A DNA stretch of 64,000 bases from Tubiluchus corallicola (GCA_030141605.1 JAQGDQ010002389.1:1-64000), one strand, 5' to 3'. Shown: positions 8,723 to 18,986, counted from the first letter of the stretch. The notes: generated by a model from the letters alone, not told the origin. Numbers and translations are program-made.

Positions 8723-11377
8723 GTGTTAAAGGAGAAAGCTGCAACGCCAATGATGGCGCAATATATGGAAATTCGGCAGCAATATCCCGATGCTTTATTG
8801 TTTTATCGTATGGGAGACTTTTATGAGCTTTTCTTTGAAGATGCCAAAAATGCAGCACAGGCACTCGATATTACTCTGACAAAAAGAGGACAGCATAAAG
8901 GGGAAGAAATCCCCATGTGCGGCGTTCCTGTTCATAGCCATGAAAATTATTTACTCCGGTTGATTAAAAAAGGATATAAAGTCGCTATCTGTGAACAAAT
9001 GGAAGATCCCCAAGAAGCCAGAAAACGCGGCGGCGCAAAAGCGATCGTTAAAAGAGAAGTTACACGGCTTATAACACCAGGAACACTGACAGAAGAAAGC
9101 TTACTTGATTCAAAAAATCATAACTTTCTCGCCGCCATCGCAACCAAAAAGCAACAAATAGCTGTCGCATGGGCCGATATTTCTACGGGGGCTTTTTTCT
9201 CTCAGACTGTTGAAGCGGAAACATTAAGCTCTTTACTTGCCAGAATCTCTCCAAAAGAACTGCTTGTGCCAGAAAAACTTGCTGAAAAATTTTCCGTTCT
9301 CTCACCTTCCAGCGGTGAATGGCGAGATGTTTCCGTCTTCCTTCCACAAGCGCGTTTTGACGAAGAAAATGCACAAAATGCCTTGCTCGGCTTTTACCAA
9401 GTAGCAAGCCTTCAAGGGTTTGGAAGCTTTACATCTCCGGAAATCATCGCGGCTGGCGTCATTATAGACTATATCCAAATGACACAAATCGGGAAAAAAC
9501 CAACTATTCTTCCTCTTTCTTCTGTGATAGAAGGAACGATTATGGAAATCGATAGCGCAACACGGCGAAATCTGGAACTTTCAAAAACACTTTCCGGAGA
9601 GAGAAAAGGATCCTTAATTGATATTATCGATAGAACAATTACGGGCGCTGGCGCACGCCTTCTACAAGCAAGGCTTCACTCTCCTTTGACAGATATTGAA
9701 AAAATAGAAAGGCGGCAAAATGATCTAGAATATTTCCTTCATGCAAAAAATATTCAGGAAAAAACACGAACACTTCTTCAACACTATCCTGATATGGAAA
9801 GAGCACTCTCACGCCTGACGTTGGAAAGAGGGGGGCCTAGAGATCTCGCCCTTCTTCGAGATGGCATGAAATTAAGCGGAGAGATGCGCATTTTACTACA
9901 ACAGGAAAAACTTCCCATTAATTTACAAGAAGCATGCCAAAGTCTCGCGGGCCATGGAGAGCTTGCCACAGAATTAAGCCATGCACTTGATATTGATCTT
10001 CCCGCATATACCCGAGAAGGGGGCTTTATCGCAAAAAATTATAACCCTGAGCTGGATCTGTTGCGAAATATAGGCAAAAACAAAAAAGAAAAAATAACAG
10101 AGCTTCAAGAAAAATATAAACACTTGGCACAAATCCCTTCATTGAAAATTCGACACAATAATCTTTTGGGATATTTTGTTGAAATTCCTGCAAAACAGGC
10201 AGAGAAAATAACCCAAAAAGACGACACTCTTTTTATTCATAGACAAAGCCTTGCTAATTCTGTGCGCTATACAACGGTTGAGTTGAACGCTATGGAAGGA
10301 GAGTTGACTAACGCTTCTGAGAAAATACTGGCCATGGAAATAGGCATATTTGAAAACCTTGCTTCTGCCACTCTTGCCAGAGCTGCTGAAATTACGCAAG
10401 CTGCTCGTGCATTTGCTCTTATTGATGTTTCCTCAAGCCTTGCAAAACTTGCGCAGGATGAAAATTATACAAAACCCCGTGTCGATAAAAGCTTAAGCTT
10501 TGAAATAAAAGCAGGACGACATCCCACTGTTGAAATGTCACTTAAAAATACAGGAGATAAACCTTTTGTATCTAACCATGCCAACTTGACAGAGTCAAAA
10601 ATATGGCTGCTGACAGGGCCCAATATGGCCGGAAAAAGCACATTTCTAAGGCAAAATGCCCTGATAGCTATTCTTGCGCAAACGGGGTCATTTGTTCCTG
10701 CGCAGTCTGCTCATATTGGTGTTTTGGATCGACTCTTTTCGCGTGTTGGCGCCGCCGACGACTTAGCGCGCGGGCAATCAACCTTTATGGTTGAAATGAT
10801 CGAAACAGCCGCCATATTAAACCAAGCAACTCGGCGTTCCTTGGTGATCCTCGATGAAATTGGGCGCGGAACAGCAACATTTGACGGGCTTTCTATTGCA
10901 TGGTCAACATTAGAATATCTTCATGAAGCCAATCAATGCCGCGTCATTTTCGCAACACATTATCATGAATTGACAAAGTTAGAAAATCAACTGACAAACC
11001 TTGTATGTTTCTCTATGAAGGTGCAGGAGTGGAAAAAGAAAGTCGTTTTCTTACACGAAATTGCACCAGGAGCCGCCGACCGATCCTATGGAATACACGT
11101 AGGACGGCTTGCAGGGCTTCCTGAAATTGTTATTGAACGCGCTGAGGAAATTCTTTCTATGCTTGAAAAGGGGAAAAAAACAGAACGAATTGAAAGGCTC
11201 GCTGAAACACTTCCTCTCTTTTCTCAAATGATCTCTCCGCAAATTGACAAAAAACCAGAAAACTCACCAGAAGAACAACAGCTGAAAGAAATCATTCGAA
11301 AAATTAACCCGGAAACAATCTCCCTTCTTGAAAGTATAGAAACACTACGTACATTAAAAAAACTGATAGATGAGTAG
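8723..11377 (+). CDS. mutS: DNA mismatch repair protein MutS
   Basis: Recognises base mismatches and small loops and starts methyl-directed repair. The mismatch-reading domain carries the FYELFFEDA motif (GDFYELF), followed by the connector, core and clamp domains, and an ATPase with TGPNMAGKST (Walker A), DEIGRGTATFDG (Walker B) and ATHYHELT. I chose the GTG at 8723 because AAAGGA (8711-8716) is correctly spaced before it; the ATG at 8708 has its purine run directly abutting the codon. That gives 884 residues, a normal length. glnD begins 6 bases after the stop, so the two genes are cotranscribed, an order known in alphaproteobacteria. Confidence 0.97.
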   Translation: MLKEKAATPMMAQYMEIRQQYPDALLFYRMGDFYELFFEDAKNAAQALDITLTKRGQHKGEEIPMCGVPVHSHENYLLRLIKKGYKVAICEQMEDPQEARKRGGAKAIVKREVTRLITPGTLTEESLLDSKNHNFLAAIATKKQQIAVAWADISTGAFFSQTVEAETLSSLLARISPKELLVPEKLAEKFSVLSPSSGEWRDVSVFLPQARFDEENAQNALLGFYQVASLQGFGSFTSPEIIAAGVIIDYIQMTQIGKKPTILPLSSVIEGTIMEIDSATRRNLELSKTLSGERKGSLIDIIDRTITGAGARLLQARLHSPLTDIEKIERRQNDLEYFLHAKNIQEKTRTLLQHYPDMERALSRLTLERGGPRDLALLRDGMKLSGEMRILLQQEKLPINLQEACQSLAGHGELATELSHALDIDLPAYTREGGFIAKNYNPELDLLRNIGKNKKEKITELQEKYKHLAQIPSLKIRHNNLLGYFVEIPAKQAEKITQKDDTLFIHRQSLANSVRYTTVELNAMEGELTNASEKILAMEIGIFENLASATLARAAEITQAARAFALIDVSSSLAKLAQDENYTKPRVDKSLSFEIKAGRHPTVEMSLKNTGDKPFVSNHANLTESKIWLLTGPNMAGKSTFLRQNALIAILAQTGSFVPAQSAHIGVLDRLFSRVGAADDLARGQSTFMVEMIETAAILNQATRRSLVILDEIGRGTATFDGLSIAWSTLEYLHEANQCRVIFATHYHELTKLENQLTNLVCFSMKVQEWKKKVVFLHEIAPGAADRSYGIHVGRLAGLPEIVIERAEEILSMLEKGKKTERIERLAETLPLFSQMISPQIDKKPENSPEEQQLKEIIRKINPETISLLESIETLRTLKKLIDE

Positions 11378-11382
11378 AATTC

Positions 11383-14118
11383 GTGATTCAAAAAAAATAT
11401 CAATATCACCTAAATCTTACCACTGAAAAATTACAACAAATCATCGACAGGGAAACCCAATGGACAGGGTGGCAACCCAAGGCACGAACAAAAATACTCA
11501 AACAATTTACCGAAGAATTCTCAAAAGAAAAAAAAGCAATTTATCAGTATTTCTCAGAAGGAAAAATATCCGCCTTTAACGTAACCCGACTCTATGCTGA
11601 TCTTACCGATATCCTGATTAAAATACTCTATCAAAGCGCTGTCAAACTTTACCATATCTCCAACCCATCACCCGGCGATAGGTTGACTGTCGTCGCTATT
11701 GGAGGATATGGTCAACAGAAAATGGCTCCTTTTTCTGATATTGACCTACTCTTTATAATTCCATGGAAAGAAACTCCCAATACAGAAAAGATCATTGAGT
11801 TCATACTGTATTTCCTATGGGATATGAAACTAAAAATCGGACATTCCTGCAGAACAGTCAGTAGATGTATTTCCATCGCTAATGAAGATTTCTCCGTTCG
11901 AACAGCCTTGCTCTACGCACGCTATATTGATGGAAATTATCCTCTCTTTGAAACATTGAAAGCACATTACAAACAAAAAATCATAACAGGAAGCGAACAT
12001 TGGTTCGCAACAACAATCCTTAATGAACGCAGAAAACGCCATAAACATATGGGAGAAAGTCGATATCTTCTGGAGCCCGACATTAAAGAAGGGCAGGGAG
12101 GACTGCGGGATCTGCAGGCGCTTTTCTGGATTGTACGCTATTATTACGGAACAGATAGCCTTGAGAAACTAATTGAAATCGGTTTCTTTACAAAAGCAGA
12201 ATCCGCAAGATTAAAAAAAATCGCCCATTATTTATGGACAGTCAGAATTTACCTTCATGTCCTCAATAAACGCCCAGGAGATCGGCTAACTTTCCCTATG
12301 CAACGCATGATAGCAGAGCAAATGCAATATCGCGACAGCCAATCCGCTGAAAAAGTGGAGCGTTTTATGCGGCATTATTTTCTGACTGCGAGAGAAGTTG
12401 GCCAACTAAGCCATATTTTCAGCACTTTACTCAGGGAAAGAACCTCTTTGGAAAAAGAAGATACCTTAGAAAAATATACGTATATAGAAGGATTTCCTCT
12501 TAAAAAAGGGCAGCTAACAGTCGAAAAAATAGATGAAATGCTGGAAAAAACTCCCCTGGAAGCCTTACGTATTTTTTTTGTGGCCAGAAAACGAAACCTT
12601 GAAGTAAGCCCCGCGTTTTTGCGGTACCTGAAACGCTATAGAAAACCATTCGAAACAGCTCTGAAAGCACAAGAAAATTTACATAAAAGCTTTTTACAGA
12701 TATTTCTTTCTCCTCACTGTACAGAATCAACCCTCAGAGACCTTAGCGAACAAGGTATACTGGAGATGTGTATTCCAGAATTTGCCTCCATTAAAGCTCA
12801 GATGCAACATGATATGTATCACGTCTATACAACGGATGAACATACAATACGGGCTCTTGGGCATCTTTTTAAACTAGAGCAGGGACAGCTCAAAAAAGAC
12901 CATCCTCTCAGCTCACAGGTTATTAAGGAAATATCCTCGCGGACAACACTCTATATGGCAGTTCTTCTTCACGATATAGCAAAAGGCAAAGGAGGGGAGC
13001 ATTCTAAAAAAGGCGCCCTGATCGCGCAATCCGTATGTCAGAGAATGAAACTCGACCAATGGGAAGAAGAAACCGTTACATGGCTTGTCCGGAATCATCT
13101 CTATATGAGCAGAAGCGCATTTAAACGAGATTTAAGTGATCCGGAAACAAGTAGAGAATTCGCACGCCTTGTAACAACACCGGAACGCTTGCGGCTCCTC
13201 TTTCTTCTTACTGTCGTGGATATAAAAGCTGTCGGCCCTTCTGTCTGGAATAGTTGGAAAGGAAACCTCCTTTCAGAACTCTTCTGGCGAACAATGGAGC
13301 AACTGACAGGGAGAACAACGCCGCAAAGACTACAAGCACAAATCATCAACGCACAGAAAAGACTCTATGACAGGCTAGAAGATTGGCCAGAAGATAAGAA
13401 AAAAAATCATCTCGCTTTAGGAACTCCCCTTTATTGGAGACTTTTTAATACAGATTCCCATGAGTATCACGCTCGATTTATCGCCGAAGCGGAAAATAAT
13501 AATATCAATCCCGCAATTTCCGCTTTTATTGACCCAGAAAAAGACACAAGCGAAGTTATTGTCCATACACATGATAGAGCCGGACTCTTTGCTCTTATTG
13601 CCGGCGCCTTGGCTCTTTCAAGAGTCAGTATTATCGACGCGCGGGTTTTTGTCCTCAATAACGGTATGGTTATCGACACGTTTACATTTGTCGATCACAA
13701 GGGAAACCCCGTGGATGATGAAGCCTACCTTTCCAGAATATGCGAGAGAATCAGGCAGACTCTCTATGATAAAAGAATATCAGAAGAGCAAATGCGCACA
13801 ATTATACTGCAAAATATAAAAAACCATGGCACATTTACAGTCCCGACCAAGGTAATCGTCCACCCAGAAGTCAGCCTTTCTCATACTGTTATCGAAGCCT
13901 CTGGAAGAAATAGACCCGGGCTTCTTTACGATCTCGCAAGAACATTAACGCGCCTGAATCTAAAAATTGGAAGCGCATTTATCGCAACATACGGGGAGCG
14001 CGCAACAGATGTGTTCTACGTGAAAAATTGCTTCGGCCTTAAAATCACAAGCACACAACAGTTCAAAAATATTAAAAAAGAACTGCAAAATGTCTTTTCT
14101 CTTTATGAAACCCTTTAG
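11383..14118 (+). CDS. glnD: PII uridylyltransferase / uridylyl-removing enzyme
   Basis: Nitrogen-status sensor that uridylylates and deuridylylates PII proteins in response to glutamine. Domain order is complete over 911 residues: nucleotidyltransferase with GGYGQQKMAPFSDIDLLF (metal Asp 119 and 121; the usual basic residue after GGYG is Gln here), GlnD adenylyltransferase-type helical domain, HD phosphohydrolase with VLLHDIAKGKGGEHS, then two ACT domains near residues 725-800 and 835-905 that bind glutamine. The GTG start six bases after mutS is the only sensible start. Retention of GlnD argues against extreme genome reduction. Confidence 0.95.
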   Translation: MIQKKYQYHLNLTTEKLQQIIDRETQWTGWQPKARTKILKQFTEEFSKEKKAIYQYFSEGKISAFNVTRLYADLTDILIKILYQSAVKLYHISNPSPGDRLTVVAIGGYGQQKMAPFSDIDLLFIIPWKETPNTEKIIEFILYFLWDMKLKIGHSCRTVSRCISIANEDFSVRTALLYARYIDGNYPLFETLKAHYKQKIITGSEHWFATTILNERRKRHKHMGESRYLLEPDIKEGQGGLRDLQALFWIVRYYYGTDSLEKLIEIGFFTKAESARLKKIAHYLWTVRIYLHVLNKRPGDRLTFPMQRMIAEQMQYRDSQSAEKVERFMRHYFLTAREVGQLSHIFSTLLRERTSLEKEDTLEKYTYIEGFPLKKGQLTVEKIDEMLEKTPLEALRIFFVARKRNLEVSPAFLRYLKRYRKPFETALKAQENLHKSFLQIFLSPHCTESTLRDLSEQGILEMCIPEFASIKAQMQHDMYHVYTTDEHTIRALGHLFKLEQGQLKKDHPLSSQVIKEISSRTTLYMAVLLHDIAKGKGGEHSKKGALIAQSVCQRMKLDQWEEETVTWLVRNHLYMSRSAFKRDLSDPETSREFARLVTTPERLRLLFLLTVVDIKAVGPSVWNSWKGNLLSELFWRTMEQLTGRTTPQRLQAQIINAQKRLYDRLEDWPEDKKKNHLALGTPLYWRLFNTDSHEYHARFIAEAENNNINPAISAFIDPEKDTSEVIVHTHDRAGLFALIAGALALSRVSIIDARVFVLNNGMVIDTFTFVDHKGNPVDDEAYLSRICERIRQTLYDKRISEEQMRTIILQNIKNHGTFTVPTKVIVHPEVSLSHTVIEASGRNRPGLLYDLARTLTRLNLKIGSAFIATYGERATDVFYVKNCFGLKITSTQQFKNIKKELQNVFSLYETL

Positions 14119-14261
14119 CCATAGCGTATGTGAAAATAAAACAGACTCTCTCCTTTTTCAGTATCCTAAACAGTATTATATAATCTGCTACAGCGCATAA
14201 GATCACCTTGAATCGCTCTTAGTAGCCAATTTTCTCGGCAACTTTCCTATAAAATCATTAG

Positions 14262-15686
14262 CTACATGCTGCTGCTGGAAATGCTCGCTTTAGCAGCCTC
14301 ATAAACAGACTCTACAATTTGAGGAGTCGCTAAATCTTGCCCCCAAAAATACTCTTGAGACAAAAAGGCCTTAATACCTGCTTTTAAATCTCCCCGGGTT
14401 TGCTGTTTAATCTGTTTTATTTTTTCTAACACAGAATCACTGTCTCGAGCTGGAATAGCAGCAGAACTGGCATGTTGACCTGTATAAAATAAATACCATG
14501 CAGCAAGCGCCTTGCTCATAACAGGTGGTGGTGTCTTTTTATCTTCTAAATAAGCCATAAAACGAGGTAAATTACGAGCCCTGAACTTTGCAATAGAGTT
14601 CAAACTAATATCATACCATGCATGCTGAATATAAGGATTAGAAAAACGCTGAAGTACAGAATCGGCAAAAGCTTTCGCTTTGGCGCTATCCTGCGAAATA
14701 TAAGGTAAAACCTCATTGGTTAAAAAGGATTCCATTATATCTTGATAATATTTCTGCGTTAGAGTTTTATTGACATACTTTTCCCCTTTAATCAGTGCTA
14801 TAGGCGCTAATACCGTATGAGCTCCATTTAATATAGCAACCTTTTGCTCTTTATAGGATTTTAAATTATCCGTAACAACTACATTAAGCCCTGCTTCTAC
14901 AAAGGGTATGATAGGATCAGCACCGCCTTTCGTTTTTTCAACCACCAATGAATAAAAGAACTCTGTCGCCACAATAAAAGAATCTTCATACCCATTTTTA
15001 ATATTGATATCTTCTGCCAAAGCAGCTGGGTATCCCGGAACAATACGATCTACCAAGGTACCAAAAAACGTGTTTTTTGTTTCAACCCAGCTTGCGAAAT
15101 CCTCACATAAATTCCACTGTTTAGCATATCGCAATACATATTTTTTTAGTATTTGCGCATTATTATCAATTAATTCACAGGGGAAAATTTGAAATCCAAG
15201 AGCTTGCGTTTTGCCAGTATTATCAAAACGGTGCCAAAGTAGCTGTGTTAGCTTTGCAGGAAAACTGGCCGCAGGGGAATCAGATAATTGACAAGCCTCA
15301 TCATAGGCAATGCCCGCTTCTGTCGTATTGCTAAAAATAACCTGATAATCTGTATTAAGCGCTAAAGATAAAAAAGCATCAAACTGTTGATAAGGGGATA
15401 ATTCATCACAAACACATTCAATAACCTCTTGTTGATTGAATTCTTTCCCCTGTTCATCCAATCCCTGAACAAGAACCGTATATAAACCATCTTGATCCCG
15501 TAATGTTTTTTCTGCTGCCATATTAATAGGTCGCACAACGGTAACACCCCAGTCTCCATTTGTCTTTTTATTGACTTGCTGCACTTGCCAATCCATAAAT
15601 GCACGTAAAAAATTACCCTCACCAAACTGTATAATTCTTGGGGTATAGGATTTTGCCTTATAAACAGCCCGTGTTAATTGCCTCAT
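14262..15686 (-). CDS. uxaB: Tagaturonate reductase (altronate oxidoreductase)
   Basis: NADH-dependent reduction of D-tagaturonate to D-altronate, the second step of galacturonate breakdown. It belongs to the mannitol-dehydrogenase family (polyol-specific long-chain dehydrogenases), and the N-terminus (PRIIQFGEGNFLRAFMDWQ) is distinctively UxaB-like rather than fructuronate or mannitol reductase. VVTDNLKSYKEQKVAILNGAH carries the conserved lysine and NGAH substrate motif. At 474 residues it has a normal length. It is divergent from the TRAP transporter and LgoD-like dehydrogenase, and the latter produces the substrate of this enzyme, which supports the call. No isomerase (uxaC) or dehydratase (uxaA) gene is in the window. 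Confidence 0.88.
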   Translation of the reverse strand: MRQLTRAVYKAKSYTPRIIQFGEGNFLRAFMDWQVQQVNKKTNGDWGVTVVRPINMAAEKTLRDQDGLYTVLVQGLDEQGKEFNQQEVIECVCDELSPYQQFDAFLSLALNTDYQVIFSNTTEAGIAYDEACQLSDSPAASFPAKLTQLLWHRFDNTGKTQALGFQIFPCELIDNNAQILKKYVLRYAKQWNLCEDFASWVETKNTFFGTLVDRIVPGYPAALAEDINIKNGYEDSFIVATEFFYSLVVEKTKGGADPIIPFVEAGLNVVVTDNLKSYKEQKVAILNGAHTVLAPIALIKGEKYVNKTLTQKYYQDIMESFLTNEVLPYISQDSAKAKAFADSVLQRFSNPYIQHAWYDISLNSIAKFRARNLPRFMAYLEDKKTPPPVMSKALAAWYLFYTGQHASSAAIPARDSDSVLEKIKQIKQQTRGDLKAGIKAFLSQEYFWGQDLATPQIVESVYEAAKASISSSSM

Positions 15687-16128
15687 ATTTTTTACTCCTA
15701 CAATTAAATAACCTTTAAAAATTCATGAAAACACCCTACTGAATTATAAAACAGCCACATTAAATTTCTAAATATTGCTGCCATTAGAGTATAGAAATGT
15801 AATAAGGATACTGTTTTTATATTTCACAGTATTGAAATTTTAATTGCCAAACATTATATACCATAATAATTTAATTATAAAATAACTCAGGGCTATTACA
15901 ATAAAACAGTAGGCAGGAAATTAACGTATTATTGCCTTAAAGTAGCCTTTGTAAAAATAACATAATGAAAACATTGGAAGAAAGTTTAACAACTTGAACC
16001 CTAAAATAATTTGATATTGCTATTTTTTAAAATAGCGTCTAACTATAGTATAGTTAATTTATTAAGTTTATTCTACTAATCTGCCTAATAGATATTTAAT
16101 AATTCAAAAAAATTTAAGGTGAGTTCTG
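15687..16128. other. Divergent intergenic region of the hexuronate island
   Basis: A 442-base AT-rich gap between uxaB (leftward) and dctP (rightward) with no coding signal in either direction. Two inverted repeats near its right end, annotated separately, are the only structured sequence I see. The region must hold both divergent promoters. Confidence 0.6.
16019..16056. promoter_or_regulatory. Two adjacent palindromes, candidate operators for dctPQM-lgoD
   Basis: GCTATTTT-TT-AAAATAGC at 16019-16036 is a perfect inverted repeat, and TAACTATAGTATAGTTA at 16040-16056 is a perfect 17-base palindrome centred on 16048. They lie 73-110 bases before the dctP start, in the only divergent promoter region of the island. 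Dyad size and position suit a dimeric regulator of the GntR or LacI type, but no regulator gene is nearby and the binding protein is unknown. Confidence 0.45.
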
Positions 16129-17136
16129 ATGAAACAGAGGGGAATTATGATAAAACATTTAAAATTTTTACTACTGTCTACAGTATGCCTGTCTATGGCA
16201 GCATTATCCGCATGTACTCAAAATGAGGAGCAAGAAGAAAAATACGTTATTAGAATCGCTTACGGTAATCAACCCGGTGAACCCACAGATTTAGGGGTGC
16301 ATGAATGGGCTCGACTAGCAAGAGAAAAATCAGATGGAAGAATTGAGCTGCAGCCATATCCTGCCTCTCAATTAGGTAGCCAAAAAGATATTACCGAGCA
16401 AGTCCGCATGGGCGCCAGCATTATTACTATTTCTGATGGCGGTTTTTTAATGGACTATTATGAAGATGTTGGTATTACCTATGGACCATACTTAACGGAA
16501 ACCTACGAAGAATATTTTAAATTAATGGATTCTCCATGGTTTGATTCTATTAGAAATGCCTTACGAGGAGAAAAATTTGAAGTTGTTACAGCTAAGTGGG
16601 TATATGGTACACGGCATCTTTTAACGAAGAAACCAGTCAACACTCCCGCTGACTTACAAGGGATGAAAATCAGAACCCCAAGTGCTACAACTTTAATCAA
16701 AACATTTGAGTTACTGGGAGCAACTCCATCTCCTATGCCATTAAGTGAAGTGTATCCTGCATTAATACAAGGAGTGATTGATGGCGTTGAAAACCCGTTG
16801 CCAGTACTTGCAGGAGCGAAACTTCATGAAGCTGCAAAATATCTGACAATGACTGGCCATATAAATAATGTATCGATTTGGATTGGTAGCGCTGATTATT
16901 TTGCCGATCTTCCAGCAGAAATTTCTGAAATTATCAAAGAAGCCGCTGAAGAAGCCGCTATGTTTACTTTCGGGTTAGTGCAAAAGAGTGATGAAGAAGC
17001 TCTGAATATAATGACAGAAGCCGGAGTCACTGTTCACACGCCGGATGTTAGTGCCTTTCGTGATCTCGCGATGCCAATTTATACCGAAATGTTTAAACCT
17101 AGCCTATATGAAACAACACAACAAAATACGAACTAA
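16129..17136 (+). CDS. TRAP transporter substrate-binding protein (DctP family)
   Basis: Periplasmic receptor that delivers a carboxylate, probably a sugar acid, to the TRAP permease. The 335 residues start with a signal sequence ending in a likely lipobox (LSAC near residue 28), so it may be a lipoprotein. DctP family motifs include PASQLGSQKDITEQVRMG, the LQGMKIRTP segment with the conserved Arg that binds the substrate carboxylate, and PLSEVYPALIQGVIDGVENP. AAGGTGAG (16116-16123) precedes the ATG at 16129; a second ATG at 16147 with AGAGGGGAA is also possible. The neighbours point to L-galactonate or a hexuronate as substrate; this is inference. Confidence 0.9.
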   Translation: MKQRGIMIKHLKFLLLSTVCLSMAALSACTQNEEQEEKYVIRIAYGNQPGEPTDLGVHEWARLAREKSDGRIELQPYPASQLGSQKDITEQVRMGASIITISDGGFLMDYYEDVGITYGPYLTETYEEYFKLMDSPWFDSIRNALRGEKFEVVTAKWVYGTRHLLTKKPVNTPADLQGMKIRTPSATTLIKTFELLGATPSPMPLSEVYPALIQGVIDGVENPLPVLAGAKLHEAAKYLTMTGHINNVSIWIGSADYFADLPAEISEIIKEAAEEAAMFTFGLVQKSDEEALNIMTEAGVTVHTPDVSAFRDLAMPIYTEMFKPSLYETTQQNTN

Positions 17137-17147
17137 TCAATAACTTC

Positions 17148-17170
17148 AGGGTTGGCTATCAGCCAACCCT
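17148..17170 (+). other. Intercistronic stem-loop between dctP and dctQ
   Basis: AGGGTTGGCT-ATC-AGCCAACCCT is a perfect 10-bp stem with a 3-base loop, GC-rich in an AT-rich background and not followed by a T run. Such hairpins after binding-protein genes commonly stabilise the upstream transcript or attenuate the permease genes; that role is inferred. Confidence 0.65.
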
Positions 17171-17211
17171 ATTATTGTATAGCGCCCTATGACAAAGCTG
17201 AAAACTATCCC

Positions 17212-17685
17212 ATGATGAAACTGAAAAAAATAGCCTATAACATGGATGACATCGTTGCATGTATTGCTTTGCTGTCTTTAATAATTCTAACGATACTGGC
17301 TGTTATATTACGCTATGCTTTCAACAGCCCTATCCAATGGCAAGAAGAGATTTCCCTTCTTTTAGTTGTCTGGTTTGTTTTTATAGGAGCAAGTAGCACA
17401 ACAAAGCGTGAACTTCATATCTGTATTGACTCTTTAGTTTCTTATTTTCCTATAAGAATTCAACTTTTTTTAAGTTTATTTGTTTTGTTTTTTACAATTG
17501 CCGTATTGATAGTAGTTGCCTACTACGCAGGGCACCTTATGCTCAATACATCCCAATTAACAGATATTTTAAAAATACATTACTTTTTTATGTATTTACC
17601 GGTTTTGGGCGGAACACTGTTAATGATTTGCCACTCTACAGCCAATTTAATCAGCACGATTAAAACGATTATAGGTAAGGGTTAA
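17212..17685 (+). CDS. TRAP transporter small permease (DctQ family)
   Basis: Small membrane subunit of the TRAP transporter, with four transmembrane segments over 157 residues. ILAVILRYAFNSPIQWQEEISLLLVVWFVFIGAS is split by me as the family signature: RYxFNxPxxWxEE followed by a WxxFxGAS segment. The open frame extends back to a TTG at 17152, but that lies inside the intercistronic hairpin, so I place the start at the double ATG at 17212/17215. Two bases before dctM. Confidence 0.85.
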   Translation: MMKLKKIAYNMDDIVACIALLSLIILTILAVILRYAFNSPIQWQEEISLLLVVWFVFIGASSTTKRELHICIDSLVSYFPIRIQLFLSLFVLFFTIAVLIVVAYYAGHLMLNTSQLTDILKIHYFFMYLPVLGGTLLMICHSTANLISTIKTIIGKG

Positions 17686-17687
17686 GT

Positions 17688-18968
17688 ATGTGGGCTTTAT
17701 TTTTTATCTTGTTAGTAACCCTTATTTTATTTAATGTACCTATTTTTATCGCATTGCTCGGAGTAGGGCTCATCTTTACTCTTAGCGTCCCAGATGCTTC
17801 TCTGTCTATCTTCGCACAACAATTTATTTCTGGTACACAAAGTATACCTTTATTAGCTATCCCATTTTTTATTATGGCCGGCGTGTTTATGAATTATACC
17901 GGCATTACACGAAGACTGATGGACTTCTGTTGCGCGGCTTGCTCTGGTATCCGTGGCGGATTAGCACAGGTAAATATTGTACTAAGTACTATGATGGGTG
18001 GGCTTTCCGGATCTAATATAGCCGACGCCGCTATGATGTCTAAAATATTAGTACCAGAGATGGAAAAAAATGGCTTTAATCGCCCATTTTCCTCGGCAGT
18101 TACAGCATCCAGCGCTTTGATTACCCCTATAATTCCTCCTGGAATTGCCTTAATTGTATATGGTTTTGTTGGTAATGTCTCTATAGGCAGACTTTTTATG
18201 GCTGGCATTATGCCTGGCCTGCTCTGCGCTGTCAGCTTAATGGTGCTTGCTGCTTATCTAGCTCCTAAAAATGGCTATATCCCTCCTGAAGAGTCCTTTA
18301 AAGCAAAAAAAGTATTATCATCTGCTGTGGATGCTTTTTTAGCGCTGCTGATGCCAGTAGTTATTATTGGTGGAATACGATTTGGCATATTTACACCAAC
18401 AGAAGCCGGAGCAATCGCAGTAGGATATGCTTTTTTCCTAGGTCTTATTGTCTATAGAGAAACAAGCTGGAAAGATATTAAAAAAGGGCTGATCGAAACC
18501 TTGGCAACAACAACATCCGTCGTTATTATTATTGCTGCTGCCGCTGCTTTTTCATGGATTTTAACATGGGAAAGAGTACCCCATACTATTGCAGAGCTTA
18601 TCCTTACCTGGATAGATAACCCTTTTTATTTTCTGCTGTTTATCAATGTTCTGTTATTACTTATCGGTATGTTTATAGAAGGCAATGCGGCTATGTTGGT
18701 ATTAGTTCCGATTTTAATGCCTATTGTACGGCAATTAGGGATTGATGAAGTCCATTTCGGCATCATTGTTGTGTTTAATATGGCTATTGGTACATTAACC
18801 CCTCCTATGGGCACAATTATATTTACGACCTGTTCTATTACAAAAACAGATACATTACAGTTTTTAAAAGCGATGATTCCTTTTTATGCATTGCTTTTTG
18901 GCCTGTTATTCTTAATTACATATATTCCTCAAATAAGCCTGTTTTTACCAAACTGGGCTTTTCAATAA
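17688..18968 (+). CDS. TRAP transporter large permease (DctM family)
   Basis: Twelve-helix translocation subunit of the TRAP transporter, 426 residues, driving substrate uptake with a sodium or proton gradient. Recognisable DctM features are FNVPIFIALLGVGLIF near the start, IPLLAIPFFIMAGVFMNYTGI, GGLSGSNIADAAMMSKILVP, SALITPIIPPGIALIVYG, FTPTEAGAIAVGYAF and GTLTPPMGTIIFTTCSI. Encoded 2 bases after dctQ and 18 before the dehydrogenase gene, forming one operon. Confidence 0.93.
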   Translation: MWALFFILLVTLILFNVPIFIALLGVGLIFTLSVPDASLSIFAQQFISGTQSIPLLAIPFFIMAGVFMNYTGITRRLMDFCCAACSGIRGGLAQVNIVLSTMMGGLSGSNIADAAMMSKILVPEMEKNGFNRPFSSAVTASSALITPIIPPGIALIVYGFVGNVSIGRLFMAGIMPGLLCAVSLMVLAAYLAPKNGYIPPEESFKAKKVLSSAVDAFLALLMPVVIIGGIRFGIFTPTEAGAIAVGYAFFLGLIVYRETSWKDIKKGLIETLATTTSVVIIIAAAAAFSWILTWERVPHTIAELILTWIDNPFYFLLFINVLLLLIGMFIEGNAAMLVLVPILMPIVRQLGIDEVHFGIIVVFNMAIGTLTPPMGTIIFTTCSITKTDTLQFLKAMIPFYALLFGLLFLITYIPQISLFLPNWAFQ

Positions 18969-18986
18969 TTAAATTAGGATGAAAAA

